Below, piece by piece: positions 10,510 to 19,125 of a DNA stretch of 64,000 nt. Origin of the DNA: Pseudomonas jinjuensis (GTDB lineage Bacteria > Pseudomonadota > Gammaproteobacteria > Pseudomonadales > Pseudomonadaceae); contig NZ_FNIJ01000004.1 in assembly GCF_900103845.1 (NCBI RefSeq), positions 1 to 64,000 of the forward strand, written 5' to 3'. Position 1 is the stretch's first letter. Each line of letters opens with the position of its first letter. The notes under the pieces are model-generated. The model did no database searches, was not told where the DNA came from, and saw only the letters and a program-made list of their open reading frames with translations. Made by a program: the position numbers and the translations under genes.

Positions 10510-11154
10510 TCAGGGCGATTCGAAAATCCAGGGTTCGAGTGCACGCCGCGACTCCTCGTAACGACGGATGTCGGCGTCCCGCTCAAGGGTCAGGGCGATG
10601 TCGTCGAGGCCGCCAAGCAGGCAGTGCTTGCGGAACGGATCGATGCTGAAGTCGATGATCCGGCCGTCCGGAGCGGTAATGCTCTGGGCGGCGAGATCGA
10701 TGCCGAGCCGGTAGTTCGGGCTGGCTGCGACTTCCTCGAACAGCCATTGCACCTGCGGCTCCGGCAGGACGATGGGCAGCATGCCGTTCTTCAAGCAGTT
10801 GCCGTGGAAGATATCGGCGAAGCTCGGCGCAATCAGCACCCGTATGCCGTAGTCGCGCAGCGCCCAGGGGGCGTGCTCGCGGCTCGAGCCGCAGCCGAAG
10901 TTGGCGCGGGTCAGCAGGATCGACGCCCCCTGGTAACGCGCTTCGTTCAACACGAAATCCGCGTTTCGTGGCCGCAGGGCGCAGTCCTGCCCCGGCTCCC
11001 CGCGATCGAGATAACGCCACTCGTCGAACAGGTTGTCGCCAAAGCCGGTGCGCCGGATCGATTTCATGAACTGCTTGGGGATGATCGCGTCGGTATCGAC
11101 GTTGGCCCGGTCGAGCGGTACGACGAGGCCGTCCAGCGTCGTGAAGGGCTGCAT
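10510..11154 (-). CDS. LeuD-like hydratase small subunit (maleate/citraconate hydratase candidate)
   Basis: This 214-aa swivel-domain subunit of the aconitase superfamily begins [29 protein letters not shown]. It contains the [30 protein letters not shown] signature. Its ATG overlaps the stop of the leuC-like gene by one base (TGATG), showing tight coupling. In leucine synthesis this pair isomerises isopropylmalate. Here the neighbours are a gentisate dioxygenase and ring-cleavage hydrolase, so the pair more likely hydrates maleate or citraconate, as HbzIJ-type maleate hydratases do in Pseudomonas gentisate clusters. The sequence alone would be annotated leuD. Confidence 0.85.
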   Translation of the reverse strand: MQPFTTLDGLVVPLDRANVDTDAIIPKQFMKSIRRTGFGDNLFDEWRYLDRGEPGQDCALRPRNADFVLNEARYQGASILLTRANFGCGSSREHAPWALRDYGIRVLIAPSFADIFHGNCLKNGMLPIVLPEPQVQWLFEEVAASPNYRLGIDLAAQSITAPDGRIIDFSIDPFRKHCLLGGLDDIALTLERDADIRRYEESRRALEPWIFESP

Positions 11155-12560
11155 CAGCGTGACTCCAGGGGATAGGTGAAATGGCCGGCAATGGCCGTTG
11201 CCGCCGCCATTGCCGGGCTGACCAGGTGACTGCGGCCGCCCGCGCCCTGCCGTCCTTCGAAGTTGCGGTTCGACGTCGAGGCGCAACGCTCGCCTGGCAG
11301 GAGCCGGTCCTCGTTCATGCCGAGGCACATGGAGCAGCCGGGCTCCCGCCACTCGAACCCCGCATCGATGAACACACGGTCGAGCCCTTCGGCCTCGGCC
11401 TGCGCCTTCACCAGCCCCGAGCCCGGGACAGCCAGGGCCAGCTTGATCGTCGGGGCGATATGCCGGCCCCTGAGCACGGCGGCCGCGGCGCGCAGGTCCT
11501 CGATGCGCGCGTTGGTGCACGAGCCTATGAAGATCTTGTCGGGGCGGATCGCCTCGATGGCGGTGCCCGGCTGCAGCCCCATGTATGCCAGCGCGGCCTG
11601 CATGCCGGCACGTTTCACGAGGTCGGGTTCGAGCGCGGGGTCGGGAACCTGCCCGTCGATGGGCTGGACCATTTCCGGAGAGGTACCCCAGCTGACCATG
11701 GGCTTCACGGTGGTCGCATCGATCTCGATCGTCCTGTCGAAATGCGCGTCCTCGTCGCTGACCAGGGTGCGCCAGTAGGCGACGGCCTGGTCCCATCGTT
11801 CGCCGCGCGGAGCGAAGGGCCGGCCCTCGATGTAGTCGATGGTCTTCTGGTCGACGCCAATCAGGCCGACCCGCGCACCCGCCTCGATGGCCATGTTGCA
11901 CAAGGTCATCCGGCCTTCCATCGACAACGCCCTGACGGTGCTCCCGCCGAACTCGATGGCGCAGCCCGTGCCGCCGGATGTGCCGATCCGGCCGATGATG
12001 TGCAGGATCAGGTCCTTTGCCGTCACCCCCGGTGGCAACTCACCCTCGATGCGCACCAGCATCGGCGTCATCCGGCTCACGGACAGGCACTGGGTGGCCA
12101 GCACGTGCTCGACCTCCGAGGTGCCGACACCGAATGCCAGCGCCCCGAACGCACCGTGCGTACTCGTATGCGAGTCGCCCGCGACCACCGTCATGCCGGG
12201 CAGCGTGGCGCCTTGCTCCGGACCGACCACATGAATGATCCCCTGGCGCCGGTCCGCCAGGCCGAACTCGGTGATGCCGAATTCCTCGCAGTTGCGGCTC
12301 AGCTGTTCCACCTGGATGCGCGATAGCGGGTCGGCGATCCCCTCGGCGCGGGTGGTCGTCGGCACGTTGTGGTCCGCGGTGGCGAGCACCGTCCGCGCAT
12401 GGCGAGGCGTGCGCCCGCTGAGCCGCAGGCCTTCGAACGCCTGCGGGCTGGTCACCTCGTAGACCAGGTGACGATCGACATACAGCAAAGTGGGCCCGTC
12501 TGCCGCTTCATGCACGACATGCCGTCGCCAGAGTTTCTCGACCAGAGTCGTTCCCATCAT
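11154..12560 (-). CDS. LeuC-like hydratase large subunit (maleate/citraconate hydratase candidate)
   Basis: The 468-aa large subunit of an aconitase-superfamily hydro-lyase carries the three [4Fe-4S] cysteine ligands, one in [13 protein letters not shown] (near residue 347) and two in [11 protein letters not shown] (near 408 and 411). The substrate-side motifs [31 protein letters not shown] are typical of LeuC. The first ATG forms an ATGA overlap with the upstream lyase stop; the next codon is also ATG and is better spaced from GAGGAA, so either may be used. Position inside a gentisate-degradation operon argues for hydration of maleate to D-malate or citraconate to (R)-citramalate, not leucine biosynthesis. 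Confidence 0.88.
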   Translation of the reverse strand: MMGTTLVEKLWRRHVVHEAADGPTLLYVDRHLVYEVTSPQAFEGLRLSGRTPRHARTVLATADHNVPTTTRAEGIADPLSRIQVEQLSRNCEEFGITEFGLADRRQGIIHVVGPEQGATLPGMTVVAGDSHTSTHGAFGALAFGVGTSEVEHVLATQCLSVSRMTPMLVRIEGELPPGVTAKDLILHIIGRIGTSGGTGCAIEFGGSTVRALSMEGRMTLCNMAIEAGARVGLIGVDQKTIDYIEGRPFAPRGERWDQAVAYWRTLVSDEDAHFDRTIEIDATTVKPMVSWGTSPEMVQPIDGQVPDPALEPDLVKRAGMQAALAYMGLQPGTAIEAIRPDKIFIGSCTNARIEDLRAAAAVLRGRHIAPTIKLALAVPGSGLVKAQAEAEGLDRVFIDAGFEWREPGCSMCLGMNEDRLLPGERCASTSNRNFEGRQGAGGRSHLVSPAMAAATAIAGHFTYPLESR

Positions 12561-13552
12561 GCGTTCCTCGTAGAAGCAGGCTCGAGCGTGGCGCCGCAGG
12601 GGCCGGTTACGCCCGCTTGTGCGCCCAGGCTTTCGGGCACCGGGTAGCGGCGCGTCCACGGACCGGCCTTGGCCACCTGCCCGGGCACATCGTGACCGAC
12701 GAGCTCCGGCAGGCCCCGGGCGAGCACGAGCAGCGCGTCGAGATCGACGCCCGTGTCGTAGCCCATCGCCTCGAACATGTGCACCAGGTCCTCGGTGCAG
12801 ACATTGCCGCTGGCACCCGGCGCGAACGGGCAGCCGCCGAGTCCGCCGAGCGAGGCGTCGAAGCGATCGACCCCGGCTTCCAGCGCGGCCAGCGCGTTTG
12901 CCAGGCCCATCGAGCGGGTGTCGTGGAAATGGGCGGTGAGCGTCAGCCCGGGCCAGGCGGTCCTGACTGCGTGGCACAAGCGCCTGACCTGCGCGGGGTT
13001 GGCCATGCCGGTGGTGTCGCACAGGGTGACGCGCTGTATGCCGATCTGCGCCAGGCGCTCCAGCAACCCGAGCACCACGGCATCGGCAATCGCGCCTTCG
13101 AAGGGGCAGCCAAAGGCCGTCGACAGCGACACGTTGACCTGCGCGCGGCCAGCGGCGATCGCGACGATATCGGCGAACTGGGCCAACGACTGCTCCGGCG
13201 TCATGCGCAGGTTCGCCAGGTTGTGCGTGCCGCTGGCAGACATCACCAGGTTCAATTCATCGACGTCGCAGGCAAGGGCGCGCTCCGCGCCCCGCACATT
13301 GGGCACCAGGGCCGCGTACTGCACGCCGGGGACGCGTTCGATCCGGCGCATCACCTCTTCGGCATCGGCGAGCGCCGGTATGGCCCTGGGCGATGTGAAT
13401 GAGGTCACCTCGATCTTGGCGAGGCCCGTGCGGCTCAGCGCATCGATCAGTTCGACTTTCCGATCGGTAGGCACGAACCGGGGTTCGATCTGGAAGCCGT
13501 CGCGTACCGACACTTCCTGGATGTACAAACGCTGCCGTTCGACAGTTTTCAT
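12557..13552 (-). CDS. HMG-CoA-lyase-family lyase (candidate citramalyl-CoA lyase)
   Basis: This 331-aa TIM-barrel protein of the HMGL-like family has the EVSVRDGFQ catalytic strand, CDTTGMANP, the metal-binding [21 protein letters not shown], and the C-terminal glycine loop [19 protein letters not shown] with the conserved cysteine. The start was set at [10 protein letters not shown], 6 nt after a strong GGGAGGT site. A leucine/HMG-CoA degradation role is unlikely, because no partner for that pathway is present. Next to a CaiB-type CoA-transferase and a LeuCD-like hydratase, cleavage of citramalyl-CoA to acetyl-CoA and pyruvate fits best. An HMGL-family R-citramalyl-CoA lyase paired with a type III CoA-transferase is known from Chloroflexus. 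Substrate is inferred. Confidence 0.82.
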   Translation of the reverse strand: MKTVERQRLYIQEVSVRDGFQIEPRFVPTDRKVELIDALSRTGLAKIEVTSFTSPRAIPALADAEEVMRRIERVPGVQYAALVPNVRGAERALACDVDELNLVMSASGTHNLANLRMTPEQSLAQFADIVAIAAGRAQVNVSLSTAFGCPFEGAIADAVVLGLLERLAQIGIQRVTLCDTTGMANPAQVRRLCHAVRTAWPGLTLTAHFHDTRSMGLANALAALEAGVDRFDASLGGLGGCPFAPGASGNVCTEDLVHMFEAMGYDTGVDLDALLVLARGLPELVGHDVPGQVAKAGPWTRRYPVPESLGAQAGVTGPCGATLEPASTRNA

Positions 13553-13562
13553 CGACACCTCC

Positions 13563-14795
13563 CTAGACCACGCCATCGGCGCGCAGACGGGCGAACTCGT
13601 CGGCGCCGATGCCCAGCGATTCCAGGACTTCCTGCGTATGCGCGCCGAGCGCGGGGCCGACCCATTTCGTGCGTCCCGGGGTGGCGCTCAGCTTCGGCAC
13701 GATGCCTGGCAGGTCGATGGGCTCGCCGTCCGGCAGGGTGTCGCGCTGGATCATGCCGCGCGCCTGGTAATGCGGGTCGGCGGCGATGTCGGCGGCGGTA
13801 TAGACGCGTCCGCCGGGGACTTCGGCGGCTTCGAGAATGCGCAGCACCTCCGTCAGGGGGCGCTGCGCGGTCCAGTCGGAGATCGCCTGGTCGAGCCTGT
13901 CGTTGTGCCTGACGCGGCCATCGTTGTGGGCCAGCTCGGGGGCTTCGCCGAGGTCGTCGCGGCCGATCGCATGCATCAGTCGCTTGAAGATGGCGTCGCC
14001 ATTTCCGGCGATCACCACATAGTCGCCGTCGCCGCACGGATAGGTATTCGACGGCGAGATTCCCGGCAGGCTGGCGCCGGAGCGCTCGCGCACGAAGCCG
14101 AATTCGGCGTACTCGGGAACCAGGCTTTCCATCACCGCGAACACCGATTCGTACAGCGCGACGTCGATGAACTGCCCCTTGCCGCCAGGGCTTTTCAGGT
14201 GATGCATCGCCACCAGCGCACCGATGGTGCCGTACAGCGATGCCAGCGTGTCGCCCAGGCTCACGCCGACCCGCACCGGCGGCCGGTCGGCGAACCCGGT
14301 GACGTGGCGCAGCCCGCCCATGCATTCGGCGATCGCGGCGAATCCCGGGCGCTCCCTGTAAGGGCCCGACTGCCCGTAGCCGGAAATGCGCACCATGATC
14401 AGTTTCGGGTTCAGCGCCGAGAGCTGCTCCCAGCCGAGTCCCCACTTCTCCAGCGTGCCGGGACGGAAGTTCTCGATGACGATGTCGACCTGCGTCGCAA
14501 GCCTGCGCACGATGTCACGCGCCTGCTCACGCTTGAGGTCCAGCGTGACCGACTTCTTGTTGCGGCTCTGCACGTACCACCACAGCGAAGTGTCCTTGTG
14601 CAGCTTGCGCCACTTGCGCAGCGGGTCGCCGTCCTTCGGCGGCTCGACCTTGATGACTTCCGCGCCGAACTGGGCCAGCAGCGCGCTGGCATAGGGCCCG
14701 GCGATCAGCGAGCCGAGTTCGAGCACCCTGATGCCGGCGAGAGGCAGCGCCTCGGCCGTGGGTTCGCTGGCCTGCGAGGTCGGCTTGCCGCTCAT
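13563..14795 (-). CDS. CaiB/BaiF family (type III) CoA-transferase, candidate succinyl-CoA:citramalate CoA-transferase
   Basis: This 410-aa protein shows the family pattern: LAGIRVLELGSLIAGPYASALLAQFGAEVIKVEPP near the N-terminus, then the RNKKSVTLDLK block. The catalytic Asp lies in VGVSLGDTLASLYG, followed by GQFIDVALYESV. It would transfer CoA between an activated donor and a carboxylic acid. Its ATG overlaps the stop of the upstream FAH-family gene (ATGA), and its own stop is 10 bp before the lyase start, so it belongs to the operon core. Activation of citramalate or malate ahead of the HMGL-like lyase is inferred from context. Confidence 0.88.
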   Translation of the reverse strand: MSGKPTSQASEPTAEALPLAGIRVLELGSLIAGPYASALLAQFGAEVIKVEPPKDGDPLRKWRKLHKDTSLWWYVQSRNKKSVTLDLKREQARDIVRRLATQVDIVIENFRPGTLEKWGLGWEQLSALNPKLIMVRISGYGQSGPYRERPGFAAIAECMGGLRHVTGFADRPPVRVGVSLGDTLASLYGTIGALVAMHHLKSPGGKGQFIDVALYESVFAVMESLVPEYAEFGFVRERSGASLPGISPSNTYPCGDGDYVVIAGNGDAIFKRLMHAIGRDDLGEAPELAHNDGRVRHNDRLDQAISDWTAQRPLTEVLRILEAAEVPGGRVYTAADIAADPHYQARGMIQRDTLPDGEPIDLPGIVPKLSATPGRTKWVGPALGAHTQEVLESLGIGADEFARLRADGVV

Positions 14796-15649
14796 GGCTG
14801 CGCCATCCGCATGGTCAGCTCGCCCAGGCCGCTCACGCGGGCGTGCATCACGTCCCCGGGCTGCACCGGGCCGACACCCGCCGGCGTGCCGGTCATGATG
14901 ATGTCGCCCGGCTGCAGGGTGTACATCGCCGAGGCGTATTCGATCAGGCGCTGGACGTTGAAGATGAGGTACTGCGTATTGGACTTCTGGCGCACTTCGC
15001 CATTGACCGAGAGTTCGAAATCGAGATTGTTCGGGTCCGCGATCTCGTCGGCGCTGGTGATCCATGGGCCGATGACCGCGAAGGTATCGGCCGACTTGCG
15101 GAACCCCGGGAATTCCGGGCCGCGCACCGTCATGTCGAGCGCGACGCAGTAGCCGAACACGTACTCCAGCGCGCGCTCGCGCGGCACCCGCCTGGCCTTC
15201 CTGCCGATGATCACGCCCAGCTCGATCTCGTGGTCGGTACGGCGCTCCGGGAAGGGGATTTCGACAGTGCCGTCCGGCCCGGTCAGCGCGGTGGTGGCCT
15301 TCAGGAACAGGCCGTACTGGTCGAGCGTGGTGAAGGTCTTGCCATGGGCGATCTGCTGGTCGGCGTTGGCCTCGTCGATGTGATCGCGGTAGTTGATCGG
15401 CGCACCGATGATCTTGCCCGGGTTCGCCACCGGCGCCCGCAGCGTCACCGCCGACAGGGGGAGGGTGGCGGCGCGGGCGAGATAGGGCTCGATCTGGTCC
15501 CGGACGCGGGGGAAGTTGCCGATGATCCAGTCGTAGGACGGATACGGCCAGCCCGGTTCGCCGAGCGATGCGAACAGCGGGGTGATGTCGTGGACCATAT
15601 CGTCGCGGACGATGCCGATACGGTTGTCGTTGAAGCGGCAGATTTTCAT
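14792..15649 (-). CDS. Fumarylacetoacetate-hydrolase-family protein, candidate (methyl)maleylpyruvate hydrolase
   Basis: This 285-aa FAH-fold hydrolase has the metal-binding acidic residues in HEIELGVIIGRKARRVPRERALEYVFGYCVALDMTVRG and the conserved C-terminal LQPGDIIMTGTPAGVGPVQPGD. Directly downstream of the gentisate dioxygenase (24-bp gap), it should hydrolyse the ring-opened product. No glutathione- or mycothiol-dependent maleylpyruvate isomerase is in the cluster, which favours direct hydrolysis of maleylpyruvate to maleate (or its methyl homologue to citraconate) plus pyruvate, as with HbzF. A fumarylpyruvate hydrolase role is the alternative if an isomerase exists elsewhere. Confidence 0.82.
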   Translation of the reverse strand: MKICRFNDNRIGIVRDDMVHDITPLFASLGEPGWPYPSYDWIIGNFPRVRDQIEPYLARAATLPLSAVTLRAPVANPGKIIGAPINYRDHIDEANADQQIAHGKTFTTLDQYGLFLKATTALTGPDGTVEIPFPERRTDHEIELGVIIGRKARRVPRERALEYVFGYCVALDMTVRGPEFPGFRKSADTFAVIGPWITSADEIADPNNLDFELSVNGEVRQKSNTQYLIFNVQRLIEYASAMYTLQPGDIIMTGTPAGVGPVQPGDVMHARVSGLGELTMRMAQP

Positions 15650-15673
15650 GGCTTGTTCCTGTATCAGTTGGGG

Positions 15674-16744
15674 TCAGCCGCGCTTTTCGCGGTAGAGGCC
15701 GAGCTTTTCGAAGACGGGTCGATCGGAGTAGGCGAACAGCACGGAGTCTTCGCTCGCCCCGGCGCTCATGCGCCAGCGGCTCCAGCCGGGCACCGCGAAC
15801 ACGTCGTTGGCGGCGATATCGAAGCGGCCGGCGCCCTCGATCTCGACCGAAGTGGCGCCTTCGACGCCGACCAGCACGGTGCCTTCCACAGACTGGAAGA
15901 ACTCGGTGGTGTAGCCGCGCGGGATGAGGCGCATCGAGGCGGCGATCGTCGGCATCGCCCAGCTGCCGGTCAGCGGATTGGCGTAGCGAACGTTGACGCC
16001 GTGGCAGGAATCGATGTCCGAATGACGCGCGAGCCGATCGAGGACTTCCCGCGTCCGCGCATACGGATAATTGAAGATCGGGGAACTCGCTCCCGCATGC
16101 GTGCTCTCCAGCGGCAGCAGCGCGTCGGAGTAGCGCAGCAGAACCTGGTCGGATTCGCCGCGGCGAGGAAACTGCGTGGCAGCCCCGTACTCTTCGCGGA
16201 ATCCGGCGCGCAGGAAGCTCACGAGCGGCAGGTCCAGCCCGTCGAGCCACATGACCGGGCCGTCGCCGTCATTGCCGTGGTCGTGCCAGGTCCACGCAGG
16301 CGTCACGATGAAGTCGCCCCGATGCATCTCGGTGCGAATGCCATCGACGGACGTATAGCCGCCGACGCCTTCGAGCACGAAACGCAGTGCGGACTGGGTA
16401 TGGCGATGCGCGCGGGCGATTTCGCCAGGCAGAATCAGCTGCAGGCCCGCATACATCGTGTCGGTGGCATAGGGCAGCCCGTCCATGCCGGGGTTGCCCA
16501 GCATCAGCACGCGCCGCTCCGCCTCTTCGGCGCTGACGACGCTGCCCGACTCGATCAGCCGCTCGCGCATCTGCGCCCACTGCCAGTTATGCGGCCTGGA
16601 TTTCGCGCGGGGCTCGGTCGGAACCAGCCCTTTCAGGACGTCCCACAAGGGGGCGACGTTGAGTGCCGCCAGTCGTTCGCGATAGGCGATGCCGTTTTCG
16701 GGCGCAGGGCTATCCTGCACAGCGACTTTCGTGTGTGTGCTCAT
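15674..16744 (-). CDS. Gentisate 1,2-dioxygenase
   Basis: This 356-aa bicupin Fe(II) dioxygenase cleaves gentisate (2,5-dihydroxybenzoate) or an alkyl gentisate between C1 and C2 to maleylpyruvate. The iron-ligand cluster is visible as AHRHTQSALRFVLEG (His113, His115), with VTPAWTWHDHGND (His154/His156) after it, both in the first cupin. The second, degenerate cupin follows around residues 250-340 (NDVFAVPGWSRWRMSAG). Gentisate dioxygenases are normally 340-370 aa. It lies between the monooxygenase gene and the FAH hydrolase gene, in pathway order. Confidence 0.93.
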   Translation of the reverse strand: MSTHTKVAVQDSPAPENGIAYRERLAALNVAPLWDVLKGLVPTEPRAKSRPHNWQWAQMRERLIESGSVVSAEEAERRVLMLGNPGMDGLPYATDTMYAGLQLILPGEIARAHRHTQSALRFVLEGVGGYTSVDGIRTEMHRGDFIVTPAWTWHDHGNDGDGPVMWLDGLDLPLVSFLRAGFREEYGAATQFPRRGESDQVLLRYSDALLPLESTHAGASSPIFNYPYARTREVLDRLARHSDIDSCHGVNVRYANPLTGSWAMPTIAASMRLIPRGYTTEFFQSVEGTVLVGVEGATSVEIEGAGRFDIAANDVFAVPGWSRWRMSAGASEDSVLFAYSDRPVFEKLGLYREKRG

Positions 16745-16787
16745 GATGTGTTCCTTGTTCTTGAAATCGCCTGGCTACAGGCGGCGG

Positions 16788-17981
16788 TCAGGCTTGAACG
16801 AGGGAAGGGTCGCCCTTCCAGATCCACTCGAGGCAGTCGTAGTAGTCGTCCTCGCCACGCTCCTTCAATCCGGCGTCGCGCACTTCGCGGGCGATGCCTT
16901 CGGCGTGATAGAACTCCCACAGCTCGCGCGAGCCGAGCTGGATGCGTGCGCTGCGCACGAGGCGGCGGCGTGGATACTCGCGGAAGGCGCGTTCGTAGTC
17001 GTAGTCCATGCCGTGCAGCAGGTCCGCCAGGCAGACGGCGTCCTCGATCGCCATGCCGGCGCCCTGCGCCAGCGACTGGAGCGTCGGATGCACGGCGTCG
17101 CCCAGCAGGGCCACGCGTCCGCGCGTCCATTGCCGGATCGGGTCGCGGTCGGCCAGCACCCAGCGGCGTTCCAGGTCCATCATCGACAGGAGTTTCTTCA
17201 GCGCAGGGTGAGCCTCGGCGTACACGTGGCGGACGTCCTCCTCGTGCGTGACCCGCAGGTCGCCGTGGCCGGGAGCCGGGTCCTTGAACACGGCGACGAT
17301 GTTGAAGATGCTGCGGTTGCGAAGCGGGTAGTGCACCACGTGATAACCCGGCCCGGCCCATAGCACGACGTCGTGCTGATGCGGCAGGTCGGCGGGAACA
17401 TCCTTCATGTCGATGATGGTCCGGTGCGCGACATAGCCCACCGCCCGGGCCGGCGCTTCGCCGGCGACATGACTGCGGATCCTGCTGTTGAGGCCATCGG
17501 CACCGATCAGCGCGGCACCATCGAAACGGCGCCCGTCCGCGCAGGTGACGCACACGCCGTCGCGGCCACGGTCTTCGAACTGCACCGCGGTGGCGTTGAC
17601 CGTCAGTTCTATGCCCGGCGTGCGGCGGCAGGCTTCCAGCAGGATGTTATGGATGTCGGCCCGGTGGATCACGATGTAGGGGTTATCGAACCGGCGGTGG
17701 AATTTCTCCGACTTCAGAGGCACCTGCGCCAGGGTCTGGCCGCTTTCCGCATCCGGCATGACCAGGGAGAGCGGAAAGTCCGCGGCGGCCTTGACCGTCT
17801 CCGAAATCCCCAGCCGGTCGAATGCCTTGAACACATTCGGCCCGAGTTGGATGCCATAGCCGATGGGGGATATCTGCGGCGCCTGCTCCAGGATGTGTAC
17901 CCGGCGCCCCTTCTGGCCGAGTGCCAGGGCAAGGCTCAGGCCACCCAGACCACCACCCACCACGATGATGGGAAGATCCAT
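16788..17981 (-). CDS. FAD-dependent monooxygenase, 3-hydroxybenzoate 6-hydroxylase-like
   Basis: This 397-aa class A flavoprotein hydroxylase has the N-terminal GxGxxG fold (VVGGGLGGLSLALALGQKG), the substrate-binding LGPNVFKAFDRLG region and IGADGLNSRIRSHV. GRVALLGDAVHPTLQSLAQGAGMAIEDAVCLA forms the FAD ribityl-binding motif. Overall similarity is to 3-hydroxybenzoate 6-hydroxylases, which make gentisate with NADH and O2. As the first gene of the operon, followed by gentisate dioxygenase, it would form gentisate or a methylgentisate from the corresponding 3-hydroxybenzoate. Salicylate 5-hydroxylation is less likely, since that is usually done by a multicomponent enzyme. Confidence 0.87.
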   Translation of the reverse strand: MDLPIIVVGGGLGGLSLALALGQKGRRVHILEQAPQISPIGYGIQLGPNVFKAFDRLGISETVKAAADFPLSLVMPDAESGQTLAQVPLKSEKFHRRFDNPYIVIHRADIHNILLEACRRTPGIELTVNATAVQFEDRGRDGVCVTCADGRRFDGAALIGADGLNSRIRSHVAGEAPARAVGYVAHRTIIDMKDVPADLPHQHDVVLWAGPGYHVVHYPLRNRSIFNIVAVFKDPAPGHGDLRVTHEEDVRHVYAEAHPALKKLLSMMDLERRWVLADRDPIRQWTRGRVALLGDAVHPTLQSLAQGAGMAIEDAVCLADLLHGMDYDYERAFREYPRRRLVRSARIQLGSRELWEFYHAEGIAREVRDAGLKERGEDDYYDCLEWIWKGDPSLVQA

Positions 17982-18060
17982 ATTTGCCTCCTTGTTTTTA
18001 TGTGAAAGGGGCTCAGCGCAGTGCCATGTCCCGTTGACGCGATGGTCGATTTCTTAGGAA

Positions 18061-18099
18061 TATTCGTCAATCAGCGAGACCGAATAGTGGAAATTCGAA
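18061..18099. promoter_or_regulatory. Candidate LysR-type regulator binding region
   Basis: TATTCG (18061-18066) and its exact inverse CGAATA (18081-18086) are 14 bp apart in the 120-bp gap between the divergent monooxygenase and LysR genes, with a further ATTCGAA at 18093-18099. LTTR sites typically are such interrupted dyads located between divergent genes. A link to the NahR-like regulator is inferred. Confidence 0.5.
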
Positions 18100-18101
18100 A
18101 T

Positions 18102-19037
18102 ATGAATTTTGGTAGGCTGGACCTGAACCTGCTGGTGGTGTTCGACGCGATGATGCAGTACCGCAACGTGACGATTGCGGGGCGTGAACTGGGGCTGAGC
18201 CAGCCGGCGATGAGCCACGCCTTGCTGAAGATGCGCAAGGCGTTCGATGACCCGCTGTTCGTACGCGTCAAGTCGGGCATGCAGCCGACCCCGAAAGCCC
18301 TGGCCATGGTCGAGACGGTGAGCGACGTCCTGCGACGCATCCAGGCCGACCTGCTCAGCCCGGCGGTGTTCGACCCCGAGAGTTCGAATCGGGAATTCCG
18401 CATCGCGATGAGCGACGTTGGCGAAAGTTTCTTCACGGCGTTCCTGATCCGCGCCCTGCGCAGCCACGGGCAACATCTGCGGCTCCAGGTGTTCTCGCCG
18501 ACACCCTCGGTCCTGGCGCAGCAACTGGAGTCGGGCGATGTCGATCTCGCCATCGGCAACTATCCGGACCTGAAAGGCGCCGACTTCTACCAGCAGGGGC
18601 TGTTCACCAGTCGCTTCGTCGCCATCGCCGCAAAGGACAATCCGCACCTGCAAGGCGAGTTGACGATGGACAAGTTCCTCGCCGCTTCACACATCGATGT
18701 GACGACGCCGGGACGGACGCAGGAAATCATCCTGCGCTACATGGAGAAAGAGAAAATCGTCCGGAAGGTGCCCCTTCAGGTTTCGAGATTCCTGAGCCTG
18801 CTCGAGATCGTCCCGCAGTCGGATCTCATCGCCATCGTGCCCCTGGAGGCCGGCGAGCTGTTCCGCGGCACCGGAGGCGTCACCGTGCATGCGCTGCCGT
18901 TCGAGTCTCCGACATTCCGGCTTCGCCAGCATTGGCACAAGCGCTTCCATGATGACGCTGCCGTTCGCTGGTTGAGGGCCCTGGTGTACGAACTGTTCAA
19001 GGAAACCAGCGTTTCGCGGAAGTCGATCCGCCCATGA
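18102..19037 (+). CDS. LysR-type transcriptional regulator of the gentisate cluster (NahR/NagR/DntR-like)
   Basis: This 311-aa regulator has an N-terminal winged helix-turn-helix (MNFGRLDLNLLVVFDAMMQYRNVTIAGRELGLSQPAMSHALLKMRKAFDDPLFVR), typical of the NahR/NodD-type subgroup that senses aromatic acids. The effector domain covers about 90-305. The start at ATG 18102 fits the family; longer in-frame extensions to 18021 are not conserved in character. Divergent orientation from the monooxygenase gene strongly suggests that it activates the operon in response to the aromatic substrate. Confidence 0.9.
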   Translation: MNFGRLDLNLLVVFDAMMQYRNVTIAGRELGLSQPAMSHALLKMRKAFDDPLFVRVKSGMQPTPKALAMVETVSDVLRRIQADLLSPAVFDPESSNREFRIAMSDVGESFFTAFLIRALRSHGQHLRLQVFSPTPSVLAQQLESGDVDLAIGNYPDLKGADFYQQGLFTSRFVAIAAKDNPHLQGELTMDKFLAASHIDVTTPGRTQEIILRYMEKEKIVRKVPLQVSRFLSLLEIVPQSDLIAIVPLEAGELFRGTGGVTVHALPFESPTFRLRQHWHKRFHDDAAVRWLRALVYELFKETSVSRKSIRP

Positions 19038-19125
19038 GTTCGTCGAAGGTTGCAGGCTGTTAGCCCCATCGTCGATTTTTCGCGCTTGCATCCCACGAAT
19101 CCGCTTCTCGATCCGGTTGAGTGAT

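Noticed and set aside
11154-12560. Leucine biosynthesis function for the leuC-like gene
   Set aside because: Operon context with ring-cleavage and CoA-dependent lyase genes argues against it, though the assignment needs biochemical proof.
14843-17251. Plus-strand open frame of 802 codons across the gentisate genes
   Set aside because: It crosses three clearly coding minus-strand genes and their gaps, and its translation has no recognisable features.
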